Below, piece after piece: positions 19,555-29,322 of a stretch of 64,000 bases of DNA. Source of the stretch: Psychrobacter immobilis. GTDB lineage: Bacteria > Pseudomonadota > Gammaproteobacteria > Pseudomonadales > Moraxellaceae. The translations under genes and the position numbers were made by a program. The stretch lies in contig NZ_CAJGZV010000001.1 in assembly GCF_904846065.1 (NCBI RefSeq), positions 186,001 to 250,000 on the forward strand. The letters are read 5' to 3'. How positions within the stretch are numbered: position 1 is the stretch's first letter; each line of letters starts with the position of its first letter. The notes under the pieces are model-generated. The model ran no database searches, was not told the DNA's origin, and saw only the letters and a program-made list of their open reading frames with translations.

Positions 19555-19596
19555 CCTCTCGAATAACTATTCTCCGGTAGTTATTTGAGAGGTTTT
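19555..19596 (+). terminator. Stem-loop between pstS and pstC, likely attenuator
   Basis: Fifteen-base arms 19555-19569 and 19578-19592 (one G-U pair), 8-base loop, followed by TTTTATC. The short T-run suggests partial termination or 3'-end protection of pstS mRNA rather than a full stop. Confidence 0.7.
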
Positions 19597-19688
19597 ATCA
19601 CAGCAAGTTTGATGACAAGTTTGTTGTGATAAAACCGAATGAATGCTTCTACTATTTTGACTTGATTCTATTTAATGCTGAGACACTT

Positions 19689-20642
19689 ATGAATGATTTA
19701 AGGTCCCAACTGGCTAAACAAAAGCGCTATGACTTATTGTTTGTGAATGCTACTAAGGCTTTTGCCATATTAGTACTCTTATCGTTGGGCGGCATTTTAG
19801 TCTCCTTAATCATCGGAGCGTGGCCGAGCATTCAAACATTTGGTCTTGGATTTTATACCAGTAATAATTGGGATACGGTCGCCAATGAGTACGGGGCTCT
19901 TGCCCCTATTTATGGCACGCTAGTAACGTCATTTATAGCTATTCTCATTGCAGTACCAATCAGTTTTGGCATTGCCATATTTTTGACCGAGATGTGCCCA
20001 ACCTTCCTCAAAAAACCACTTGGTATTGCCATTGAGTTATTAGCGGGTATTCCTTCTATCATTTACGGTATGTGGGGATTGTTTGTCTTTGCGCCGTTCT
20101 TTGGCGATCATATTCAGCCTTGGTTTATTGAGCACGTCGGTCCATTGCCTATCATTGGCAAGCTATTTACGGGCGCACCAATGGGATTGGGTATGTTTAC
20201 CGCCTCGTTGGTACTGGCCATCATGATTATTCCATTTATCGCCGCCACCATGCGCGATGTTTTTTCGGTCGTGCCAGACCTACTCAAAGAGTCGGCATAT
20301 GGTATGGGCGCAACGACGTGGGAAGTCATGTTCAAGATCATTTTGCCGTATACCAAAGCTGGCGTGGTTGGTGGCGTGATCTTAGGACTGGGTCGGGCAT
20401 TGGGTGAGACGATGGCAGTGACTTTCTTGATTGGTAATGCCTTTAACATCAGTCCGAGTCTGTTTACCTCTGGTGTCACTATTACCTCAGCTTTAGCCAA
20501 CGAGTTTGCCGAAGCGTCGAGTGAGCTACATTTGGCTTCTTTATTACATTTAGGCTTAATCTTATTTGTCATCACCTTCATTGTACTATCTCTAGCAAAA
20601 CTCATGCTCATGCGCATGGATCACAAGGCAGGCAATCGGTAG
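19689..20642 (+). CDS. pstC: Phosphate ABC permease PstC
   Basis: About 317 residues, close to the E. coli PstC length (319). Six predicted membrane helices; first helix [23 protein letters not shown], and the binding-protein-dependent permease signature in the cytoplasmic loop is [24 protein letters not shown] (EAA-like motif), followed by [20 protein letters not shown]. Inner membrane, pairs with PstA. I place the start at ATG 19689 ([11 protein letters not shown]) because the in-frame GTG at 19626 would add a 21-residue tail not seen in relatives; ribosome-binding signal is weak for both. 91 bases separate it from pstA. Confidence 0.93.
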   Translation: MNDLRSQLAKQKRYDLLFVNATKAFAILVLLSLGGILVSLIIGAWPSIQTFGLGFYTSNNWDTVANEYGALAPIYGTLVTSFIAILIAVPISFGIAIFLTEMCPTFLKKPLGIAIELLAGIPSIIYGMWGLFVFAPFFGDHIQPWFIEHVGPLPIIGKLFTGAPMGLGMFTASLVLAIMIIPFIAATMRDVFSVVPDLLKESAYGMGATTWEVMFKIILPYTKAGVVGGVILGLGRALGETMAVTFLIGNAFNISPSLFTSGVTITSALANEFAEASSELHLASLLHLGLILFVITFIVLSLAKLMLMRMDHKAGNR

Positions 20643-20733
20643 TCGTTTGACAATCTTGATAGGTCTTTTACGGATTGATTGGACATCAATAAACATTGAT
20701 AGATATTGATAAAAGATATGGGAAATAAATAGT

Positions 20734-21639
20734 ATGGCTGCTAACAATGCGATCAATGCACCACTACCGACTCAGCCAAACAGCGCTAGCCGCTACAATC
20801 AAAGCCTTTATAACAAGCGCCGTTTGACCAACAAGTTAGGTCTAGGCTTTGCCATGTCGGCGATGGTTTTTGGACTGTTTTGGTTGTTTTGGATTTTGTT
20901 GACGCTCTTTGTTGAAGGCTTTCAAGGTATTGTGCAGCTGCCTATTTTTACTGCTGACACACCGCCACCGATGAGTGCGGGCGGGCTGCGTAACGCCATT
21001 GTCGGTTCAATAATGCTCGCGTTTTCAGGTTTGTTTATCGGTGCACCTATTGGCCTCATGACGGGTATTTATTTATCTGAGTTCGCTCAAGGCAGTATGC
21101 TTGGCAAGGTAACGCGTTTCTTAAATGATATTTTGCTATCCGCACCCTCGATTGTCATCGGTCTCTTTATTTATGCATTGATGGTAAAAGGTCAAAGTTT
21201 CTCTGGTTGGGCAGGCGCGTTAGCATTGGCATTAATCGTTATTCCTGTGGTCGTGCGTACCACTGAGAATATGCTCAATCTGGTTCCTAATAGCATTCGT
21301 GAAGCGGCCTACGCACTTGGCACACCCAAGTGGAAAATGGTGACTCAAGTAACGATTAAGGCGGCTAGAGCAGGACTGACCACTGGGGTGTTACTGGCAT
21401 TTGCTCGAATCACTGGTGAAACAGCACCGTTGCTATTTACGGCGCTTAACAACCAATATTTCAGTACCGATATGAGCCAGCCTATTGCTAACTTACCCAA
21501 TACCATCTACCAGTTTGCGATGAGTCCTTATGATAACTGGCATACCTTAGCGTGGGCGGCAGCGTTGCTGATCACGACCTCTGTCTTGGTATTAAATATT
21601 TTGGCGAGATTCATCGGTAGTAGAGGTCAGGCTAAATAA
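20734..21639 (+). CDS. pstA: Phosphate ABC permease PstA
   Basis: A 301-residue permease with six predicted helices after a 35-residue polar N-terminal tail (AANNAINAPLPTQPNSASRY). Signature loop: SIREAAYALGTPKWKMVTQVTIKAARAG, followed by LLAFARITGETAPLLFTAL, both typical of PstA. It pairs with PstC to form the inner-membrane channel energised by PstB. Ribosome-binding region GGGAAATAAATAGT before the ATG. It keeps the usual operon order, 85 bases from pstB. Confidence 0.95.
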   Translation: MAANNAINAPLPTQPNSASRYNQSLYNKRRLTNKLGLGFAMSAMVFGLFWLFWILLTLFVEGFQGIVQLPIFTADTPPPMSAGGLRNAIVGSIMLAFSGLFIGAPIGLMTGIYLSEFAQGSMLGKVTRFLNDILLSAPSIVIGLFIYALMVKGQSFSGWAGALALALIVIPVVVRTTENMLNLVPNSIREAAYALGTPKWKMVTQVTIKAARAGLTTGVLLAFARITGETAPLLFTALNNQYFSTDMSQPIANLPNTIYQFAMSPYDNWHTLAWAAALLITTSVLVLNILARFIGSRGQAK

Positions 21640-21724
21640 AGGCTGATGGTAAATTAAGGCTTGTCCTAGATTACCTCGAGCATTTACTTCCATTTATATT
21701 CATTGAGCTGGATTGGAACACATT

Positions 21725-22663
21725 ATGAATGACGTCATGAGCAAAATCCGTACAAAAAAGCCTGTCGATAAATTCAATGCGGCAGATAAATTTAATCCAA
21801 CAACAGACAGTTTATTAAACAGACCGATGTCGACGGCAGCACAAATGGAGCAGCCAGATATTGCCAGCCTAACCAAACAAACGCTTCATGATATTCCCAA
21901 AAACATGCCTGCTGCAAAAATGCAAATTCGGGATCTGAATTTTTATTATGGTGACTTTCAGGCGCTAAAAAATATCAATATCGATATTCCTGATAAAAAA
22001 GTCACTGCTTTCATTGGTCCTTCAGGTTGCGGAAAATCGACGCTGTTGCGTACCTTCAACCGTATGTATGATTTATATCCAGGGATGCGGGCAGAAGGCA
22101 ATATTAATCTTGATGGCAACAATATCTTGGGCAAAGACGTCGATGTCAATTTGCTACGCGCCCAAGTCGGTATGGTCTTTCAGAAACCTACCCCATTCCC
22201 GATGTCCATTTATGACAATGTCGCCTTTGGGGTACGTCTTTATGAAAAATTAAGCAAAGCTGAGCTGGATAATCGGGTGGAATGGGCGCTGAAAAAATCC
22301 GCACTATGGCCAGAAGTGAAAGACAAATTGAAAGCGTCAGGGCTTTCGTTATCCGGTGGTCAGCAGCAACGCTTGTGTATCGCACGTAGCGTCGCGACCA
22401 AGCCTGAAGTGTTATTGCTTGATGAGCCGACATCAGCGTTAGATCCTATTTCGACAGGTGCTATCGAAGATTTGATTGAAGACTTAAAGCAGGATTACAC
22501 CATTGCCATCGTTACGCATAACATGCAACAGGCCGCGCGCGTGTCTGACTATACCGTTTATATGTACTTAGGCGATATGATTGAGATGGGCGAGACCGAC
22601 CAGATATTTACCAAGCCTGCCCAAACCGCCACAGAAGACTATATTACGGGTCGTTATGGCTAA
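21725..22663 (+). CDS. pstB: Phosphate ABC transporter ATPase PstB
   Basis: About 312 residues. The ATPase core starts near residue 70 ([21 protein letters not shown]) with Walker [13 protein letters not shown], the PstB-type [15 protein letters not shown] segment, Q-loop [17 protein letters not shown], signature [14 protein letters not shown], Walker [14 protein letters not shown] and switch His [10 protein letters not shown]. The 60-residue N-terminal extension before the core is longer than in E. coli PstB (257 residues total) and is polar and low in conservation. ATG 21725 is chosen over the TTG four codons earlier. Membrane-associated, drives Pi import and takes part in PhoU-dependent phosphate signalling. 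Confidence 0.95.
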   Translation: MNDVMSKIRTKKPVDKFNAADKFNPTTDSLLNRPMSTAAQMEQPDIASLTKQTLHDIPKNMPAAKMQIRDLNFYYGDFQALKNINIDIPDKKVTAFIGPSGCGKSTLLRTFNRMYDLYPGMRAEGNINLDGNNILGKDVDVNLLRAQVGMVFQKPTPFPMSIYDNVAFGVRLYEKLSKAELDNRVEWALKKSALWPEVKDKLKASGLSLSGGQQQRLCIARSVATKPEVLLLDEPTSALDPISTGAIEDLIEDLKQDYTIAIVTHNMQQAARVSDYTVYMYLGDMIEMGETDQIFTKPAQTATEDYITGRYG

Positions 22664-22782
22664 CATCGCGGTCTGAGCAAGGACGACGTGCTCGATACGT
22701 TCAATAAGATATCATGAGCCAATCTGTTCGACTCAACAGCCACACCGCGCTACCAAAATATGGATTTTAGGGAATACCTCTT

Positions 22783-23589
22783 ATGCAAAGCGATAAGCAT
22801 ATCTCCAAAAGTTTTGACCAAGACCTTGATGAAGCTATCCGTTTGTTTTTATACATGGGTGATAGCGCGGCCAACCAAGTGGCGAAAGCGATCCATGCGC
22901 TTATCGATAAAAATGAGACACTGGCGCAAGAGGTGATTGATATGGACTTTGATATCAATCGAATGGAAGTCGAGTTGGATGAGCATATCTTGCTATTGGT
23001 CGCAAAACGTCAGCCCGCCGCCAGTGATTTACGCTTGGTCATGTCCATCAGTAAAGGCGTGGTTGATTTAGAACGCATCGGTGATGAAGCCGTGAAAATC
23101 GCTCAGATGGCCAAAAAAATTGCGGCACAAGGTAAACTGTCATATGGCTATGCAGAAGTTCAACATCTTAGCAATCAGGTTCGTTTGATGCTGCACAATG
23201 CGCTAGAGGCATTTAGCCAATCGAATGCTGAGCAAGCGTTTGAGGTCATGCGTAACGATAGCATGGTCAATGATGAGTATCAGTCAGCCATCCGTGCTTT
23301 GATGACCTATATTATGGAAGATTCACGGCACGTCTCAAAAGTCATTAATATTATGTGGGTATTGCGCGCGCTTGAGCGGGTAGGCGATCATGCACAAAAT
23401 ATTGCAGAACTGGTGATTAACTATATTAGTGGGCAAGATGTGCGTCATTCCGACTATGCGCTGGTAGAAAAAGCGGTGCAAGAAGCCAATGACCGTATGG
23501 CGGCGCGCCAAGTCAGTACCCTGTCTGCCACTAAACCTGCCATCAAGTCAGCCACGGATGTTGTAGACTCAAACGGTGATGAGGGCTAA
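22783..23589 (+). CDS. phoU: Phosphate signalling protein PhoU
   Basis: A 268-residue all-alpha protein with the two-repeat PhoU layout: first metal-contact helix DMDFDINRMEVELDEHILLLV, then RQPAASDLRLVMSISKGVVDLERIGDEAVKIA, and in the second half VINIMWVLRALERVGDHAQNIAELVINY. The ERIGDEA and ERVGDHA motifs are the metal-binding E/DxxxD signatures, both present. It restrains the PhoR/PhoB response when phosphate is plentiful and modulates PstSCAB activity. A polar 35-residue C-terminal tail is longer than in E. coli (241 residues). Last gene of the pst unit; a bidirectional terminator follows. Confidence 0.95.
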   Translation: MQSDKHISKSFDQDLDEAIRLFLYMGDSAANQVAKAIHALIDKNETLAQEVIDMDFDINRMEVELDEHILLLVAKRQPAASDLRLVMSISKGVVDLERIGDEAVKIAQMAKKIAAQGKLSYGYAEVQHLSNQVRLMLHNALEAFSQSNAEQAFEVMRNDSMVNDEYQSAIRALMTYIMEDSRHVSKVINIMWVLRALERVGDHAQNIAELVINYISGQDVRHSDYALVEKAVQEANDRMAARQVSTLSATKPAIKSATDVVDSNGDEG

Positions 23590-23620
23590 AAAAAACAGTT
23601 CATCGTTAATTTTACATCCA

Positions 23621-23653
23621 AAAAAACGCGCTATATTAAATAGCGCATTTTTT
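23621..23653. terminator. Bidirectional terminator phoU / yggX
   Basis: Arms GCGCTAT (23628-23634) and ATAGCGC (23640-23646), five-base loop, A-run before and T-run after; serves both convergent genes. Confidence 0.82.
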
Positions 23654-23677
23654 ATATTGTGGCAATAATAAAAACAA

Positions 23678-23968
23678 TTAGCTCTCTGGCGTCCAACCTT
23701 GTGCACGCTCATAATCTTCATTATCTAAAAATTTATCACGTTGTTCGGTGAGGAATTTTTTGGCAGCAGGATCTAACATACTTAGATGGTTTTCATTAAT
23801 CAGCATCGTTTGCTGTTCAAGCCATTCTTTCCACGCTTTGTCAGATACCGTTTCTTGTAGCTCCTGACCTTTTTTATTAGGGAAAGGCGGGTGCGGCATC
23901 TTTGGCAATTCTTGCTGATACTTACGGCAAAATACCGTATTGGCTTGTGGATTAAAAGTCTCAGTCAT
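23678..23968 (-). CDS. yggX: Fe(II)-trafficking/oxidative damage protection protein YggX
   Basis: A 96-residue protein with the whole YggX signature: [13 protein letters not shown] near the N-terminus (Cys14), [28 protein letters not shown] and the C-terminal EQRDKFLDN. Known role in enterobacteria: limits damage to iron-sulfur clusters and assists Fe(II) handling in the cytosol. A consensus AAGGAG lies six bases before the ATG. It carries about five extra N-terminal residues compared with E. coli (91 residues). Monocistronic, with a terminator shared with phoU. Confidence 0.95.
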   Translation of the reverse strand: MTETFNPQANTVFCRKYQQELPKMPHPPFPNKKGQELQETVSDKAWKEWLEQQTMLINENHLSMLDPAAKKFLTEQRDKFLDNEDYERAQGWTPES

Positions 23969-24032
23969 GAGGCGCTCCTTATTAGGGTTTGGTTATTATA
24001 AGAATATATTATTGAATCACTCATGAGAATAG

Positions 24033-24142
24033 TTATACCAAACCCAAAAAGTAAGATTGGCTGTGTCAAACTCGCTTAGCCTACAAGGCGTAGTACTTTC
24101 ACTCGTTTTCCTTGCTACTCTAATTTCTGTGAATGGTATTAG
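24033..24142. repeat. Possible small dispersed repeat with inverted ends
   Basis: A GC-richer 110-base non-coding block framed by ATACCA (24035-24040) and TGGTAT (24134-24139), with internal GCCT/AGGC symmetry. The look is that of a miniature intergenic repeat seen many times in Psychrobacter-like genomes, but only one copy is in this window, so this is an impression. Confidence 0.35.
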
Positions 24143-24210
24143 TTAGCACTTATTCAGCATAAGTGACTTAAATATTATTAGCTGAATTTACTTTACCCCA
24201 TCATGGTATC

Positions 24211-24242
24211 AAAAACACCCGCAGCAGGGGCGGGTGTTTTTT
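24211..24242. terminator. Terminator of argH
   Basis: Arms ACACCCGC and GCGGGTGT within 24215-24237, with TTTTTG following on the minus strand (and TTTTTT on the plus strand). Confidence 0.85.
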
Positions 24243-24274
24243 ATGGTAAAAGCTGTCTGGTCAACAATGCGCCT

Positions 24275-25792
24275 TTACGCAAATACCTCTAAACGGCTGC
24301 GACCGCGAGCAACTGCTTGCTTAACTTGATTTGGCGCTGTACCACCTAAGTGGTCACGGGCTGCTAATGAGCCTTCTAGCGTTAAATATTCAAAGACATC
24401 ATCACCGATTGCATCGCTAAATTGCTGTAGCTGTGCCAATGACAAATCGCTCAAATCAACACCTTCTTTGATACCCAAAGCAACGGCATTACCCACCACT
24501 TCATGAGCATCACGGAACGCCACGCCTTGGCGTACCAAATAATCTGCAAGGTCAGTCGCAGTCGCATAGCCTTTCATCGTAGCGGCGCGCATGTTTTCTT
24601 TATTTGGAGTGATATTCGGTAGCATATCAGCAAAAGCCAATAAACAGCCGGTAAGCGTATCGACGCAATCAAACAACGGCTCTTTGTCTTCTTGGTTGTC
24701 TTTGTTATAAGCCAGTGGCTGGCTTTTCATCAGGCTAAGGAGTGTCATCAATTGGCCAAAAACACGTGCTGCTTTACCGCGGACCAACTCTGGCACATCA
24801 GGATTTTTCTTTTGCGGCATGATAGATGAGCCAGTACAAAAGCGATCAGGGATTTGTACAAAGTTAAACTGCGCTGACATCCATAGGATAATCTCTTCGC
24901 TCATCCGTGACATATGCATCATCAAGATAGAAGCGGCTGAGGTAAATTCAATCGCAAAGTCACGGTCTGATACGGCATCAAGCGAGTTTTGGCAAATACC
25001 TTCGAAACCTAACAACTCAGCAGTAATGGTACGATCGATTGGGAATGTCGTGCCAGCAAGGGCAGCACTACCAAGTGGCATCTGATTAATACGGCGGCGC
25101 GCATCGACCAGACGTTCGGTATCGCGATATAACATCTCAAACCACGCCATGACGTGATGACCAAAGCTCACTGGCTGCGCCGTTTGTAAATGCGTAAAGC
25201 CGGGCATAATAGTGTCAGTATGCTGCTCAGCCAAATCAAGTAAACCACTTTGCAAGCGTACTAATAAGGCAATGATATTATCAGTCTCTTCGCGTAGCCA
25301 AAGACGAATATCGGTGGCAACCTGATCGTTACGGCTACGACCCGTATGCAGTTTTTTACCAACAGCGCCGATGATGTCAGTCAAGCGCGACTCAACATTC
25401 ATGTGCACGTCTTCTAGCGCGATTGACCAGTTAAACTCGCCAGCCTCAATCTCGCGCAGTACCTGATGCAGACCATCAATAATGGTGGCTACTTCGTCAG
25501 CGGTCAAAATGTCACATTCTTTCAGCATGGTCGCGTGGGCGATTGAGCCTTGAATATCGTGACGCGCAAAGCGTTGATCAAAGCCAACAGAGGCGGTGAA
25601 GGCAGCGACAAAGCTGTCCGTCGCTTCACTGAAGCGTCCGCCCCACATCTGCTGACCTTGGCTGTTTGAAGGACTGCTTACAGGGTTGTTTTGTGCAGCG
25701 TTATTTGTTATCGGAGCATCTGTGCTAGAATCAGAGACAGATGGGTTTACATTTGATTCGGGACTACTAGGTTTTGAAGAATTGGCGTTCAT
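24275..25792 (-). CDS. argH: Argininosuccinate lyase
   Basis: About 505 residues; last step of arginine synthesis, cleaving argininosuccinate to arginine and fumarate in the cytosol as a homotetramer. Signatures: [12 protein letters not shown] at the start of the core, [27 protein letters not shown], and the superfamily loop [19 protein letters not shown] carrying the catalytic Ser. A 50-residue N-terminal extension rich in S, N, P and T precedes the core, absent from E. coli ArgH (457 residues). I choose ATG 25790-25792; a shorter form from the Met next to WGGRF cannot be excluded. The 5' end lies head to head with the algZ-like gene, as argH and algZ do in Pseudomonas. Confidence 0.95.
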   Translation of the reverse strand: MNANSSKPSSPESNVNPSVSDSSTDAPITNNAAQNNPVSSPSNSQGQQMWGGRFSEATDSFVAAFTASVGFDQRFARHDIQGSIAHATMLKECDILTADEVATIIDGLHQVLREIEAGEFNWSIALEDVHMNVESRLTDIIGAVGKKLHTGRSRNDQVATDIRLWLREETDNIIALLVRLQSGLLDLAEQHTDTIMPGFTHLQTAQPVSFGHHVMAWFEMLYRDTERLVDARRRINQMPLGSAALAGTTFPIDRTITAELLGFEGICQNSLDAVSDRDFAIEFTSAASILMMHMSRMSEEIILWMSAQFNFVQIPDRFCTGSSIMPQKKNPDVPELVRGKAARVFGQLMTLLSLMKSQPLAYNKDNQEDKEPLFDCVDTLTGCLLAFADMLPNITPNKENMRAATMKGYATATDLADYLVRQGVAFRDAHEVVGNAVALGIKEGVDLSDLSLAQLQQFSDAIGDDVFEYLTLEGSLAARDHLGGTAPNQVKQAVARGRSRLEVFA

Positions 25793-25890
25793 ATCGGTAC
25801 AAGACAAGTCAGCAGAATAAGAGCTCAAGTATAGCAAAGGATGAGGTTGCCTTACTAGCGGAGCGCTTAGAGTTTTTTATTCCTAAGCTC

Positions 25891-26925
25891 ATGGAAGTCA
25901 TGAAGCCTTGGCAGTGGTTCATTTATATCTTTTTTTGGTCACTATTTGTCACGGTAATAAATCGCTATGATATTGCCACGTGGTCAGATTTTTTGATTCA
26001 GCTGTTTAGCAGAGTCCTGCAAAACACCTTGAGTATTATTCCTTCCTTATACCTCATTGATTATTTGCGCCCCATTTTTAAGGGCATGAGTATACCTAAA
26101 GCCAGCATGTATGTGCTTGCCTTACTCATGGTGGCATCTACCATATCCATGATTTTAGTCATGCTGGTGATGATTAATATTGGTTGGTTTGAATATGATC
26201 GTCAGACTTTTATTCTAAATATATTATTTAATGTATTGATTAGTGGTGGCTTTACCTTGGTGTTCTTACTGTATTTTTTACGTCGTTATCGTGAGACGAA
26301 TGCGCTCAAACAATCGTTTGAGCAGAAATTGAGTGCACAAAATGATGTGATCAAAGCGCGAATTGCCCCGCATTTTTTCTTTAATACCATTAATACCCTT
26401 GTGTCACTGATAGAGTCCAATCCAGCAAGAGCTTCTGCTTTATTACAGCACGTTTCTGCCTTATTCCGTGCCAGTTTCAATGGGGCACGAGAGATTAGTT
26501 TTGAAGAAGAAATTGCTCTTTGTGAGCACTATCTAGCGATTGAGTCTAGCCGCTTAGCGGATAAGCTTGAAGTGAGTTGGCAATTGCCTGACGAGGATGT
26601 CATGTATGACATGGTGATTACCGCCTTGACCTTACAGAGCGTGCTAGAAAAAATGCTGCTGAATGTGGTGGAGATGACCACTGAAACCATTTATATCAAT
26701 ATTAGAGTCACTTGGCAGCAGCATCGGGTTGTGATTACGATTGGTGTCGCGCTGCCGAAAAAAACCATGATTATTAACCATGATTTACGTCAGCACATGA
26801 ACTTTTATATTCAAGCGGAACGTTTACGGGCTTATTTCGGTCAAAGTGCGGATATTAAAAGTAGCGTTACCAGTAGTCGAATTATTACCGTCATCGACTA
26901 TCCGCTGCAAGATGTTAGTTTATGA
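25891..26925 (+). CDS. algZ: AlgZ/FimS-like sensor protein, His_kinase/LytS type
   Basis: About 344 residues. Four membrane helices occupy roughly 10-130 (WFIYIFFWSLFVTVI, LSIIPSLYLIDYL, VLALLMVASTISMILVMLVMI, VLISGGFTLVFLLYFL). The phosphoacceptor region is RIAPHFFFNTINTLVSLIE with H161, matching PHFLFNTLN of the LytS/AlgZ family, then EEIALCEHYLAIESSRL. The ATP-binding part is degraded: the N-box expected as PLLENAIxHG reads SVLEKMLLNVVEM and no GxGxG box is visible, as reported for Pseudomonas FimS/AlgZ. Pairs with the AlgR-like regulator 309 bases on; in Pseudomonas this pair controls type IV pili and alginate. Start is uncertain: an in-frame TTG at 25774 would add 39 residues and overlap argH. 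Confidence 0.82.
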   Translation: MEVMKPWQWFIYIFFWSLFVTVINRYDIATWSDFLIQLFSRVLQNTLSIIPSLYLIDYLRPIFKGMSIPKASMYVLALLMVASTISMILVMLVMINIGWFEYDRQTFILNILFNVLISGGFTLVFLLYFLRRYRETNALKQSFEQKLSAQNDVIKARIAPHFFFNTINTLVSLIESNPARASALLQHVSALFRASFNGAREISFEEEIALCEHYLAIESSRLADKLEVSWQLPDEDVMYDMVITALTLQSVLEKMLLNVVEMTTETIYINIRVTWQQHRVVITIGVALPKKTMIINHDLRQHMNFYIQAERLRAYFGQSADIKSSVTSSRIITVIDYPLQDVSL

Positions 26926-27234
26926 TCGTTTTTTTTGGGCTTAATTTTGTATTTTATTTCTCAAGAAATAGGTATGGCATACTTATTGCACCATCTTTAT
27001 AGCTAATGGAATGGGTTGTTTTACTTTGTATTTAGCCATGATTCCCCATAAAAATTATTATCGATAAATGCATCGCAATAAAACTCAATGCACAAGGCTA
27101 TCAACGTCAATATAGCCAGTCATTGTTTTATGAAATAATTAAAGATTTTTATGCTAAGTGATTGGTAATGAGTGCTAATATGTTGGTAAGGTCATTGAAA
27201 AAAATACTAATTTTATCCTGGGATTGGAGTTTGC
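26926..27234 (+). other. Non-coding spacer algZ-like / algR
   Basis: 309 AT-rich bases. It must carry the algR promoter or a leader; the ribosome-binding site GGAG is seven bases before 27235. No clear hairpin terminator, repeat or reading frame. Confidence 0.5.
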
Positions 27235-27972
27235 ATGCGTATCGTAGTTTGTGATGATGAGCCACTAGCACGTGAGCGTTTGGTTAGAATTGTACAGGAG
27301 TCAGGTCATCAAGTCGTTGCTCAAGCAACCACGGGTGCAGAAGCCATTATCGCTGTCAAAACTCAGCAGCCAGACATCATATTATTAGATATTCGTATGC
27401 CTGAGATGGATGGGGTGCGCTGTGCGCAAGAGCTTGCCAAACTTGAGCATCCGCCAGCCATTATATTTGTCACCGCTTATGATCATTATGCCATTGCCGC
27501 GCTAAAAGCCAATGCGATTGGTTATTTATTAAAGCCTGCCAATAAAGACGAGTTACTAGAAGCACTAGATAAAGCGAAAAATTTGAACGCGGCGCAGTTA
27601 AATGAGATTCGTAAACTCGAAGACCCAACAGCGCGTCCAGTACGTGAGCATATCGCTGCTCGTACTCACCGAGGCGTTGAGCTCATCAAGCTCAAAGATA
27701 TCTATTATTTTACCGCCGATCAAAAGTACGTCAAAGTCCGTCACAAAGATGGCATTGTCCTGATTGATGAGACGCTAAAAGAGCTTGAACAAGAATTTGA
27801 GGATCGGCTTTTTCGGGTGCACCGTAATGCCATCATCAACCTTAGCTTTTTGGACTTTTTAGAAACGTTGGATGCAGGACAATATCAAATACGCTTTAAA
27901 GGCATTGATGAGACACTCGCGGTTAGCCGCCGTCACTTACCTGCATTACGTGACAAGATTCAAAGCATGTAA
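27235..27972 (+). CDS. algR: LytTR-family response regulator, AlgR-like
   Basis: A 245-residue two-domain regulator. Receiver domain residues 1-120: acidic pair D7-D8, phosphoacceptor D52 (ILLDIRMPEMDG), Thr80 (FVTAYDHYA) and K100 (YLLKPANK), all conserved. LytTR DNA-binding domain about 140-240 with the signature IYYFTADQKYVKVRHKDG and FRVHRNAIINLSFLDF. Acts in the cytosol as a transcription factor; phosphodonor presumably the AlgZ-like protein upstream. Synteny algZ-algR-hemC matches Pseudomonas, where AlgR controls twitching motility and virulence traits. No target sites were identified in this window. Confidence 0.92.
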   Translation: MRIVVCDDEPLARERLVRIVQESGHQVVAQATTGAEAIIAVKTQQPDIILLDIRMPEMDGVRCAQELAKLEHPPAIIFVTAYDHYAIAALKANAIGYLLKPANKDELLEALDKAKNLNAAQLNEIRKLEDPTARPVREHIAARTHRGVELIKLKDIYYFTADQKYVKVRHKDGIVLIDETLKELEQEFEDRLFRVHRNAIINLSFLDFLETLDAGQYQIRFKGIDETLAVSRRHLPALRDKIQSM

Positions 27973-28189
27973 GCTGCGGTTTGTCTAGTGAAATAACAGC
28001 AAAATAACCGTGAAATAATCATCCCATATCATCAAGCCTTTATTTATGCTTAAATAGGGGTATTTTTTTGCGTCAGCATTGACTATATATGGTTTATATC
28101 GCCCATTTTTTGTGGAAAATTTGCAGTATTGTTTAATACTGACCTGCATAGTACTGACGTGAACAGTATCGAATTTATTGAGGCCCTTT

Positions 28190-29224
28190 ATGAGCAATCC
28201 GCAGCAAACTGCTTTGACTACCTTGAATATCGCCACGCGTCAGAGCCCTTTAGCACTATGGCAAGCTGAGCATATCCGTGCTCGTCTACTAGATTTTTAT
28301 CCTGAATTGACGATTAACTTGCTAAAAATTGTCACTAAGGGTGACAAGATTTTGGACACACCTTTGGCTAAAATAGGCGGTAAAGGTTTGTTTGTCAAAG
28401 AGCTTGAGCAAGCACTATATGACAAACAAGCGGACATCGCGGTACATTCATTAAAGGACGTACCGATGCAGCTTCCTGAAGGCTTGATGCTGGGCGTCTA
28501 TTGCAAACGCGCCTCACCGACTGATGCTTTTGTGTCTAACACCTATAATAGTATTGATGAGTTGCCGCAAGGGGCAGTCGTTGGCACGTCAAGTTTGCGT
28601 CGTCAGTGTCAGCTTAAAGCCTATCGCCCAGACCTACAAATCAAAACCCTACGCGGTAACGTTGGTACACGTTTGGGCAAGCTAGATGCTGGCGAGTATG
28701 ATGCGATTATTTTAGCAACCAGTGGTTTGCAGCGTATCGAGCTGGATGAGCGCATACGCGGCGAGCTTGATATCAATGCCTGCCTGCCTGCGGTTGGTCA
28801 GGGCGCCTTAGCGATCGAATGCCGTGAAGGTGATGATGAAGTGTTAACATTACTGGCACCACTGAATGATGATAAAGCTCGTATCCGCCTCATTGCTGAG
28901 CGCGCGCTAAACCGTCACTTAGAGGGTGGCTGCCAAGTACCGATCGCCGCTTATGCCGTGTTACAAATGGCAGATGAAACGAGCAGCAACAATGATGATA
29001 ACGGTGACAATGGCAATAACGACAACGGCAATGTGTTATGGCTACGTGGCCGCGTCGGTCAAGCGGATGGCAGCGAGCTGCTAAAAGCAGAAAAACGCGT
29101 CACCTTGATCGGAACACAAGCCGAGCAAGAAGTACAGGCTAATCAGCTTGGTATTGATGTTGCCAATATACTGCTTGCCGATGGCGCGGGTGATATCTTA
29201 TCTGCGATTTATCATCCTGAATAA
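28190..29224 (+). CDS. hemC: Porphobilinogen deaminase
   Basis: A 344-residue hydroxymethylbilane synthase, third step from glutamyl-derived 5-aminolevulinate toward haem. Landmarks: [75 protein letters not shown] and the dipyrromethane-cofactor cysteine C248 in [13 protein letters not shown]. An unusual acidic insert ([19 protein letters not shown], about 263-281) follows domain 3 start and is absent from E. coli HemC (313 residues). GAGG lies seven bases before ATG 28190, which I prefer to the TTG four codons upstream. First of hemC-hemD-hemX. Confidence 0.95.
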   Translation: MSNPQQTALTTLNIATRQSPLALWQAEHIRARLLDFYPELTINLLKIVTKGDKILDTPLAKIGGKGLFVKELEQALYDKQADIAVHSLKDVPMQLPEGLMLGVYCKRASPTDAFVSNTYNSIDELPQGAVVGTSSLRRQCQLKAYRPDLQIKTLRGNVGTRLGKLDAGEYDAIILATSGLQRIELDERIRGELDINACLPAVGQGALAIECREGDDEVLTLLAPLNDDKARIRLIAERALNRHLEGGCQVPIAAYAVLQMADETSSNNDDNGDNGNNDNGNVLWLRGRVGQADGSELLKAEKRVTLIGTQAEQEVQANQLGIDVANILLADGAGDILSAIYHPE

Positions 29225-29322
29225 CATGCCAGTATTTTGATTATCTTAGTCATAGCCCAAGTATTATTGATGCTAGGGCTATCGTTAAGCCAATTCTATC
29301 AGTCTTTTGTCATGGTACGTCT

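Larger units (their letters stand above)
23969..24274. other. Non-coding spacer yggX / argH
   Basis: 306 bases. It holds the yggX promoter (minus), a repeat-like element at 24033-24142 and the argH terminator at 24211-24242. No gene seen. Confidence 0.6.

Noticed and set aside
19626..19688. GTG start for pstC with 21 extra residues
   Set aside because: ATG 19689 yields the normal PstC length and N-terminus.
29252..29282. ATAGCCC/GGGCTAT inverted pair between hemC and hemD
   Set aside because: Seven base pairs with a 17-base loop and no T-run; could be chance.
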